Positions 57,066-64,000 of a stretch of 64,000 nt of DNA are shown in pieces. Position 1 is the stretch's first letter, and each line of letters begins with the position of its first letter. The position numbers were made by a program, and so were the translations under genes. The DNA comes from Martensiomyces pterosporus (Eukaryota > Kickxellomycota > Kickxellomycetes > Kickxellales > Kickxellaceae), in contig MU603934.1 of NCBI GenBank assembly GCA_025201845.1, forward strand, positions 186,001 through 250,000, given 5' to 3'. The notes under the pieces were generated by a model. It ran no database searches and was not told the origin of the DNA. It worked only from the letters and a program-made list of their open reading frames with translations.

Positions 57066-58058
57066 CTACTTTGTCTGCGACACGTCTCTTGCCATCGGCG
57101 CAGTCGTAGCGCCAGGCGGGAACCCGGCATACGTCGCCGCATTCGAAATGAACGCAAACCGACGCTGCGGCGGCAGTGTGCCCGAATACATGGTGCTTGC
57201 CGAGCCAGCAAGCAGCATCTGCGACGCCCTGTGAATCTCCTCCGTGGGTGGACGGAACGCAGCCGGGCCGTGTGCACTGACCACACGCGCCAAATTTTCC
57301 TGCAGCCGCTTTGCCACGGCCTTCTCCTCCTCGCTGATCTTGCCAAAATCTCCTTCCTGTGCGCGTCTGTCCTGCGCCTCTGCCAGCTTGACCAGGAGAT
57401 CGCGGTTGGTCTCTAGAATAGATGCTGCTGTCTCGGACTCTTCGCTTGCTGGGGAGCTGGCGTCGCCGGTGTCGCTGGAGTCACTGGCACCGAGGACGGA
57501 CGGGCAGAGCCCCAGATCTTGCAGCACTTCAGGCGATATCGCGTCGATGGCCACCCCTGTGCGACCATCGGATGTGGCTGCTGATTCCGCAAGAACCTTG
57601 TCGGCCAGTTCCAGGGCATCTGTCAAGTCCGCATCCGACACCCGCGCCTCTTCTGCATGCAGAGTGCCAAGTACACTAATGTCCCTTGCACTCAGTGTGG
57701 ATAATGACGAGTCGTGCGTGGGCAAGAAGCTGCTAAACGCGCCATAGAACTCCTCCACGGGCAACAGCGCCGCGCCCTGCACTGGCTTCTCAAACGCGTG
57801 CGCATCGGTGTCTGCTTTTAGGGCGTCGGCTGGGAGGTACCCGCTCATGGTGTGTGGTTTGGCGTCGGCGGCTGCCGACGATGAGGGGTGGATGAAAATG
57901 TACTGGAGGCCATCGGGGAGCTCTGGCAGGCCCTGGCCGTCAGCGACGAAGATTGGGTCTGAGAAGAGAAACACCGTTTGCGTGCGCCTGAGCAATGCAA
58001 CGTAGCGGCCACCGATGGGCAACTTGGCGCCGCTGGATTCGCTGTCTGGTAGCGCCAT
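57066..58058 (-). CDS. BRD7/BRD9-like (DUF3512) protein without a bromodomain, probable SWI/SNF-type subunit
   Basis: Intronless frame of 330 residues from the ATG at 58058. The middle, YGAFSSFLPTHDSSLSTLSA (~residues 108-127), parallels the BRD9 segment 'YG.YSSFAP.YDS....LS'. It is followed by a helical DLTDALELADKVLAE. A later helix, ILETNRDLLVKLAEAQDRRAQ (~213-233), parallels the BRD9 'DETTKLL.DL.EAQAER' segment. These are the landmarks of DUF3512, which in animals follows the bromodomain. No bromodomain is present and none fits upstream: only 418 bases separate this start from the ammonium transporter stop. By homology it may belong to an RSC/SWI-SNF (ncBAF/PBAF-like) remodeller. The comparison is from memory, so confidence is moderate. 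Confidence 0.6.
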   Translation of the reverse strand: MALPDSESSGAKLPIGGRYVALLRRTQTVFLFSDPIFVADGQGLPELPDGLQYIFIHPSSSAAADAKPHTMSGYLPADALKADTDAHAFEKPVQGAALLPVEEFYGAFSSFLPTHDSSLSTLSARDISVLGTLHAEEARVSDADLTDALELADKVLAESAATSDGRTGVAIDAISPEVLQDLGLCPSVLGASDSSDTGDASSPASEESETAASILETNRDLLVKLAEAQDRRAQEGDFGKISEEEKAVAKRLQENLARVVSAHGPAAFRPPTEEIHRASQMLLAGSASTMYSGTLPPQRRFAFISNAATYAGFPPGATTAPMARDVSQTK

Positions 58059-58476
58059 TTACGCGTATGCTTGTATTGCTGTCGCTGGCAGGCGCGTCGG
58101 GCGTGCAATGCAGATGAAATGCAGCAACAGGTGTCAAAATGGAAGAGGCGAGGCTAAAAGGAAGCAAAAAAAAAAAACGAATTTGCACAAATTTCATTTG
58201 GCGTGAAGGATGGCATAATCACGTGGCTGATATGGCGCTGCTTTAGCTGCTCCAGCAGTGTGTAAACGCCGCACTGTTCGTGCGCCGGACAAGCGGCCGC
58301 TGCTGCTGTGATGTACAGTGTATTTCTTCAGATATCAAGAGAGCTAAGGAAAAGAGAATGGCGTGCTGCTCGCGATCGAGGAGTAGCCTATATAATATGT
58401 ACACGGAGCGAGTGTCACCGTGGTGGTGGCCTCAAGAAATGAAAAGGAAGCGTGTGCAGGAATGAGTGTGGCGTGT
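58059..58476. other. Spacer between BRD7/9-like gene and ammonium transporter
   Basis: 418 bases between two minus-strand genes. It holds the promoter of the BRD7/9-like gene and the 3' end of the transporter gene. A plus-strand A-run at 58166-58177 (T-run on the coding strand) lies about 110 bases upstream of the start. No gene is recognisable. Confidence 0.45.
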
Positions 58477-59895
58477 CTATGGCGACATCGAGGGTGTGGC
58501 AGTCACAGCAGCCGATGACGAGTCCCTAAGCAATAGACGCTCCTTGCCCGGATGCTGGATAGAGCTGCGTGGGCTGGGCGTAGCCGATCTCACCTCGGCA
58601 GCCATCTGTATGTTGATGTGCGACTGCGCGATTTCAGCAACAAAGTTGTACCCAGCCTCGCCTAGCTCAGTAAAGTCCAGTCCATGAGCCTCGTCATCCG
58701 GATGGACGCGGAACTTGAAGATGGGGATGTAGTTCATCACCTTAAGAACGATGAACGAGACAACGAATGACCAGGCGGCGGAGACAACAAGGGCCAGCAG
58801 CTGGATGTACATCTGCTTGGCGTGGCCGTTGATGAGTCCGCCGTCAGAGCTGGTGCCGTCGAGTTCGATGACCTTCTTGTTGGCGAAAATGCCGGTGAGG
58901 AAGACGCCGAGGATGCCGCCGACGCCGTGGACTGCAAAGACGTCGATGCAGTCGTCGATGCCCAGGCGGAGGTTGAGATCGATGGCGTAGTAGCAGCACA
59001 CGCCGGCAATGACGCCCATGGGGAACGACGCCCAAGTGCTAACATAGCTGGCCGCCGGGGTGACGCACACCATGCCTGCCACAGCTCCCGAGCAGAAGTG
59101 GAAGCTGGAGAACTTGCGTTCGCGACGGAACGCCAGGGCGACCCAGACGATGCCTGCCACGGCGCCAGCCAGGTTGGTGGTCATGAATGCAATTCCAGCG
59201 CGTCCAGAGGCAAGCGACGCGCCGCCGGCGTTGAACCCGAACCAGCCAAAGAACAAGAATGCAAACCCCAGGATGATGTTGAGGTAGTTGTGTGGCTGCC
59301 ACTTCTCCTCGCCAAACCCCTGGCGTTTGCCCAGGACGAAGTAGAACGCCAGAGCGGCAAATCCCGACGCAGTCTCAACAGCACAGCCACCGGCAAAGTC
59401 CAAAACACCCATTTTGAGCAGCCAGCCGTTGGGCGCCCACACCCAGTACGCAATGGGGTCGTATACGAGGGTGGTCCAAATGAATACGTATACTATAGTG
59501 GGCAGCACGCGGATGCGCTCAGCTGCGCCACCAATGGCCAGGCCGGGTGTGAGAGCTGCGAACATGCACTGGTAGATGGCAAAGACCACGCCGGGCACTG
59601 TGGGTGCATTTGGGTGCGGCTTGTAGCTGACGTCGAGGAAGAGCCAGTGCCTCAGGTTGCCGATGAATGGATTGCTGGAGGTCTCTGAGAACGCCAGCGA
59701 GTAGCCCCAGACCACCCACTGCACCGTGACGATGGCCATCGCTATCATGCAGAGGAAGACCAGGGAGAGGGCGTTTTTACTGCGAACCATTCCGCTGTAA
59801 AAGTAGCCCAGACCGGGGATCATGAGGAAGACGAGGGCTGTGGATGCAATCATCCACACCGTTGCGCCCATGTCGATGTCGTTTATGCTGGTCAT
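58477..59895 (-). CDS. MEP: Ammonium transporter, MEP/Amt family (Mep1/Mep3 type)
   Basis: Intronless frame of 472 residues with eleven hydrophobic segments. Amt hallmarks: MIPGLGYFYSGMVRSKNALS at the first segment, GGAAERIRVLP, VYDPIAYWVWAPNGWL, DFAGGCAVETASG (~166-178) and VFAVHGVGGILGVFLTGIF (~319-337). The second pore histidine is present (His323), but the first is Glu174. That swap defines the fungal Mep1/Mep3 branch as opposed to the Mep2 sensor-transporter. The C-terminal region keeps the HPDDEAHGLDFTELGEAGYNF motif that couples the trimer. Function: ammonium uptake across the plasma membrane. Several GATA-type sequences lie upstream, as expected of a nitrogen-controlled gene. It diverges from the TACO1 gene over 1.57 kb. 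Confidence 0.95.
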   Translation of the reverse strand: MTSINDIDMGATVWMIASTALVFLMIPGLGYFYSGMVRSKNALSLVFLCMIAMAIVTVQWVVWGYSLAFSETSSNPFIGNLRHWLFLDVSYKPHPNAPTVPGVVFAIYQCMFAALTPGLAIGGAAERIRVLPTIVYVFIWTTLVYDPIAYWVWAPNGWLLKMGVLDFAGGCAVETASGFAALAFYFVLGKRQGFGEEKWQPHNYLNIILGFAFLFFGWFGFNAGGASLASGRAGIAFMTTNLAGAVAGIVWVALAFRRERKFSSFHFCSGAVAGMVCVTPAASYVSTWASFPMGVIAGVCCYYAIDLNLRLGIDDCIDVFAVHGVGGILGVFLTGIFANKKVIELDGTSSDGGLINGHAKQMYIQLLALVVSAAWSFVVSFIVLKVMNYIPIFKFRVHPDDEAHGLDFTELGEAGYNFVAEIAQSHINIQMAAEVRSATPSPRSSIQHPGKERLLLRDSSSAAVTATPSMSP

Positions 59896-60453
59896 TTTGG
59901 CTACTTGTTGACAGAGGCAGCGCCCTGTGTGCGAGGTTTAGCAAGAGAGATAGGAACTGGAGGAGTAGAGTGCAAAATATGAGAGCCGCAATGCTATCAG
60001 GGTGTAGCGGAGGATGAAAGAGGCGATGTGGCAGCGATATTAAATGCTGGGTATTATTGCCAGCAGCTGCGAGATGTGCTAAATGAGGCGGGGGCAGAAG
60101 AGAGTGAAATATTCGGCTGCGTGTAGTCTAGGCGCACATGAACTGAGGAGTCCCTTGGGCAGCTGGGAAAGCGAGATGCTTTATATTCGCCCTGGGTACG
60201 AAAATGGAATGTTCCGCCAAAAAAAAAAAAAGCATGTTGACTCTACAGGCATGCGACCAGAGCAGATTGGGAAGACGCAGGAATCCGTGGCAGTCACTCC
60301 TTTCCCTGCTTGGCAGCAGCCAGCGATGGGGAGGGGGCTGTGTGAGCCACTGGGACACACAGCGCAGCGCGCTGTTTAGGGAACAGCCCCGCTCCTATCA
60401 GACGCGATCGGGGTGCTGGGTGCCGGAGACCTGCGAGCGCTCTGGTGATCCGT

Positions 60454-60460
60454 CTTATCT
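60454..60460 (-). promoter_or_regulatory. GATA-factor site (AGATAAG) upstream of ammonium transporter
   Basis: AGATAAG on the transporter's coding strand, about 560 bases upstream of its start. A TGATAG lies nearby at 60395-60400 and another GATA core near 59950. Fungal nitrogen genes are usually controlled by GATA factors (AreA/Gln3), so the site is plausible, but GATA cores are common by chance. Confidence 0.35.
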
Positions 60461-60875
60461 GCGCGCGATCTCTGCGACCTCATATTGGCCAAAAACCTCC
60501 CTCCCTGCGCTTCCACAAGGCGGGCCTGTTTTTGCCCGCATGTCTGCATGTGCCTCAGTAATCTGGCAAGACATATGAATGCGCCTCTGCTCTTGGTGCG
60601 GGGCGCTGTGGACACAAAGGGGCTGTAGCGCTTCGCCCCACCAACTATGAACACGGCCATGGCATATGCATGTGTCGCTTCCCGTAGCCTTGATGTCAGC
60701 TGGCGTTGCATGCAACATGCCACGGACCGGGTGCCGTTTTCTGTGTTTACCTGAGCACAGATGGTCGGCAGCGGCCGGGCGGAGAGCTTTTGCAATCAGT
60801 CCTCGTATTCCGTGGCCATAGCGCTCGCGCAAGGGCGAATGCAGGCTACACCCAGCGGGTGGCCATAGCCGCACC

Positions 60876-60908
60876 AGCACCGACCATACTAACCAAGTGG
60901 TCGGTGCT
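60876..60908. repeat. Perfect 11-base inverted repeat
   Basis: The arms AGCACCGACCA and TGGTCGGTGCT flank an 11-base spacer TACTAACCAAG. It lies in the divergent promoter region, 560 bases before the TACO1 start. It could be a binding site for a dimeric regulator. Confidence 0.6.
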
Positions 60909-61467
60909 CAATCCACATATACAGCACCATGTCTGAAGACATAGGAAATAGCCGGAGCATATCAACGTAGATATGAAACAGATACGTGGCACAGGCGTGA
61001 GGGTGACTGCGCTTGTTACTCACCATGCGCAGAGCCTCACATTATCACCAGCGATCTATTGGGAATTCCAGAAATTCTTGCGCTTGGCGAGAGCGCAGAA
61101 GAAAAGCACATGCGTCAAGAAGCAGGCGGCGGATAAGATGGCATCGATCGCTTGAGCCCACTATCTGAGCCCATCAGCCAGAGCCCTCCCGAGCCCGGCA
61201 GTGATTTGATCCAGGCGCTGATGTCGGCTCCTCCACTCGGGCACACGTCCTCCGGAGATCAGACGTCCTCCCTTAAGCTGCCCTGAGGGGCGCTTAGGGC
61301 TTCCTTTGCGCTTTCCATGCTGACTTTCTGCACAGCAGCAGCACCTGCACACTGCTGATTTCCGTCCTTCTTCTCGTACCCCTCAACGTCACCCAGTCCC
61401 CCGCGGCTATTCTCCTGCTGTTAGCGGTGTGTTTCGAGCGCGCAAAAAACGAGTACGGGTCAACTTT

Positions 61468-62372
61468 ATGTTATCTGCTGCCCATCGCCTCGCTTCACCG
61501 GCCGCCGCCACTGCCGCAGTAGCTGCTGCTCGCAGCACTTGCTGTCTCGTGCAGAAGAGGCATTCCGGCCACAGCCGGTGGTCCAAGATCCGGCACTCCA
61601 AGGGCGCTGCCGACATGAAGAAAGGCCAGATATTCGCCGCGATAACCAAAGACATCCTCACAGCCGCCAAAGGTAAGAAGAGCAGGCACCAGCCTTGGTG
61701 TGGTTCAGAAAGCAGCCCGTGCTGATGCTGTGCAAGAGCTATTCTGATTTATTCTGATTTGCTGTAGAGGGCGGACCCGATGTCAGGTTCAACCTCCGCC
61801 TTGCCACAGCCATCAAGCAGGCACGGCAGGCGGACATGCCCAAGGACACGATCGAGCGGGCGATCAAAAGGGCCACATCCAAGGAGTACTCCAACGCGGA
61901 GCAAGCCGTCTACGAGGGTCTGGGTCCACACGGAGTGGCGCTGATGATCGAGTGCCTCACAGACAACAAAAACAGGACAGTGAAGGCCCTGCGCAACAAA
62001 TTCAACCGCATGGGCGGCTCCATGGCCCCAGTCGGCTACATGTTTGATAAAAAAGGCCGCATCTGGTTCACAAGGGGCGAGTCGCAGGATTCCATGGACC
62101 AGATGCTTGAAAAGGCGATTGAGGCGGGTGCGGAGGATATCGAGGATCTGGGCGAAGAAAGAGTCGAGGTCATTTGCGAGTTCAGCGAACTGCAGGCTGT
62201 TACAAGGACGCTGGTCAGCGAGCACAAGTATGCGGTGGAGCGGATGGAGGGCACATACATCCCTAACACCTCGGCCGAGCTCTCGGATGATCAGGCCGCA
62301 GAGATCGAGGCTATCGTTGAGGATTTGGAGGAGCTCGACGATGTCATCAAGGTGCACTGCAACATTTCATAA
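61468..62372 (+). CDS. Mitochondrial translational activator TACO1 / YebC family
   Basis: Two exons, 61468-61672 and 61768-62372, joined by a GTAAGA...CTGTAG intron that splits a Glu codon; 269 residues. The first ~45 residues are Ala/Arg-rich without acids (MLSAAHRLASPAAAT...), a typical mitochondrial presequence. The YebC/TACO1 core then starts at GHSRWSKIRHSKGAADMKKGQIF and continues with ANMP-type QADMPKDTIERAIKRA, YEGLGPHGVALMIECLTDNKNRT, GGSMAPVGYMFDKKGRI and the acidic C-terminal domain. I chose the ATG at 61468 because the frame upstream has only a GTG. Family knowledge: TACO1 supports translation of COX1 in human mitochondria, and bacterial YebC relieves ribosome stalling at polyproline. 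Confidence 0.93.
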
Positions 62373-64000
62373 GAACCACTGGCTGCTGCGCTGCCTCTTT
62401 CTCTTCATGTCATTTATTTACGTGCACGTACAAATACAGATATACAGCTATAGCCATCAACATCCAGATTAGCCCGGGCTTGACCGGAAGTCCACCTACA
62501 GTCCGCACGCAGCAAGAGAGCCATTGTATCCAGCCAGCGTCAAGTTAGTGTCATGGGCACTGTTCTTAGAGCGATTGCGAGACACGCCTTCGGGAGCGTT
62601 TGTGTTGTATTCAGCAATAAATTGGCAATATATGTTTGTCTACAGTGGGCAACTTGAAGTTGACCATACAGAACAGGTCTGATATGTGTGTCATCATTAC
62701 AACGAGAAAGGCGAGAGCCCGCCTACGAGTGGCACGTACCTTGTCACATATCAAAATAAACAGGCATAGAGCAGATAGCGGTGTGTTTTCAAGGAGAGTG
62801 CTGCAAAGCCAAGTGAAAGCTGGAGCTCCGTTTTTATATGCAGCCAGTGCCGCGTCAAGGGCAAGGGAAAAATTTTCAGCCTGGTGCGATTTGGGCCAGC
62901 GCGAGTCGAGCCGGACCATGCACGGCTCCGCGCGGTAAACGAATGTGTGGATCAATCACTATTTATTCAGCATTCATCTGTCAAGGCGAGTGGCAAGCAG
63001 TGGGCAGTGCAAGCACAAGGCTGGCTGTGTTTAGCGACAGAGCGACGGGAAGCACGGCTGTGCGGCTGTGGCAAGCGTGCTGCTGGCGACCGCACAGGCT
63101 GCCCAGCAAGCCAGATCTTGGGGGCTGCGGAGATGGGCGGCGACGAGTGCCGATGAGACCAGCTACGCGGGGTGGTGTGCCAAGATCTTGCGTCTGGGGC
63201 AGACACTCGGGATGAGCATTTTCCGCCGGATCGGTACCGCCCAGAGGTGTATCGCCTATAGGAACCCTCCATCCACGCGCAAGTGCACGGATGTGGATGG
63301 TCTGGAGAGGAGTGCGGGGCTTTTTGGAAATGAACGAATGTGGGCTGTTGGGTGGTGAGCTGAGCTTGAGCGGATTGTGTGAGCCCCTCTTCAGCACAGC
63401 CAGAGGCGATGAGGGGTGATGGTGGTGGTCGTGGTGGTGATTGGCCAGCCTGGCAGTGATGGAGGCGGGTCTCTTGGGCTGTTGCGAGTCTGTAGAACAG
63501 AGAGCCGCCACGTCCATGGATGGTTTGACACCCAGCTCAGTCTTGCTGCGCAAACCACTCTCTGCAGAGCTCGTATGGCAGGCTTGCGTTGGAGTCGGCA
63601 CGGGCATGGCAGCCAGAGGATAATGATAAGGCAGTGATGGTTTTTAATGGGCGTTTTTTGATTTTGGATATTCAATGAGGCAGTGGGGATGGTATGGACA
63701 ACGGACTAGTGATTAATGAGTATATATGAAGGGGCTATTTGTCTCCAGACATCCAGCAAAGGCGCCAGAGAAGATGGCGCCAGAGGGCGAGGCGGTATCA
63801 ACACGAAGAAGCGCAGCAGCACTGTGGGGGGCCACGCTGAGAAGAAAAGATGCGGGAAATATACAAAGGCTGGTCGACAAGCAGCGACACCCTTATAGTA
63901 CCATATGCTAGATAAAGGAAGGAGGAGGAAAGAGGGGGCACATGTTGCCGTGCCATCCGCGTTCTTTGCTCCTGGTATTTAAGTGCATCCTGACACCAAG
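62373..64000. other. Right end, 1.6 kb without a supportable gene
   Basis: It begins with the TACO1 3' UTR; an AATAAA-type sequence near 62615 could serve either strand. The longest frame (minus, 62981-63607, 208 codons) is Pro/His/Arg-rich without domain signs. TATATAT near 63720 and TATTTAAG near 63977 could be promoter elements of a gene beyond the right edge. Confidence 0.4.

Larger units (their letters stand above)
59896..61467. other. 1.57 kb divergent spacer between ammonium transporter and TACO1 genes
   Basis: No supportable gene; the longest frames (minus, 60376-60795 and 60455-60880) show no domain. It contains a 13-base A-run at 60220, GATA-type motifs, a perfect 11-base inverted repeat at 60876-60908, and a duplicated GTGGCCATAGC near 60813 and 60860. 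Confidence 0.5.

Noticed and set aside
60876..60908. TACTAAC at 60887 as the branch point of an intron before the TACO1 gene.
   Set aside because: No GT donor and AG acceptor pair at sensible distance leads into the TACO1 start; the palindrome explanation is simpler.
62981..63607. 208-codon minus-strand frame near the right end.
   Set aside because: Pro/His/Arg-rich with an His-run from a GGT repeat; no domain. RNA evidence would be needed to revive it.

Overview
This 64 kb window is nuclear DNA of a fungus. Genes are densely packed on both strands, have none to four short GT-AG introns, and are fairly GC-rich. The set of products points to an early-diverging fungus rather than a yeast: muskelin, an MRNIP-like protein and a BRD7/BRD9-like protein lie beside fungal markers (MEP-type ammonium transporter, Rim15 kinase, PRM10/ThrE-type membrane protein). 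Kickxellomycotina is my guess at the group; that is inference, not shown by the sequence.

Layout, left to right: a forkhead transcription factor cut by the left edge (minus strand); about 4.9 kb without a supportable gene; a RanBP1/Yrb1 homologue converging on adenylylsulfate kinase (MET14); condensin SMC2 converging on an Elg1/ATAD5-like clamp unloader; a 2.5 kb divergent spacer; a giant Rim15-type hybrid kinase of about 3509 residues; a 47-residue secreted Pro/Arg-rich peptide; the Gcn2 modulator IMPACT/YIH1; MRNIP-like; a PRM10/ThrE membrane protein; isoprenylcysteine methyltransferase (STE14-like); muskelin in five exons; core spliceosomal SmE; phosphoserine aminotransferase (SER1/serC); PRP8; a BRD7/9-like protein without a bromodomain; an ammonium transporter; and a mitochondrial TACO1/YebC translational activator. 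The last 1.6 kb holds no supportable gene.

The most striking object is PRP8 (44538-56930). Its single 4130-codon reading frame is interrupted by FOUR separate in-frame inteins of 461, 561, 338 and 394 residues. Removing them leaves a 2376-residue Prp8, a normal length. Each intein starts with Cys, ends with Asn, and is followed by Cys, Cys, Ser and Thr respectively. All four carry what look like inactivated LAGLIDADG homing-endonuclease motifs. The fourth sits in the RNase H-like beta-hairpin finger that reaches the spliceosome active site. This is the best candidate for an unusual or undescribed system: a core splicing factor that must complete four protein-splicing reactions before it can splice RNA.

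Functional links between neighbours are loose, as usual in fungi. Nutrient signalling is represented by Rim15, IMPACT and the ammonium transporter; sulfur and serine metabolism by MET14 and serC; chromosome maintenance by SMC2, Elg1 and MRNIP; and splicing by SmE and PRP8.
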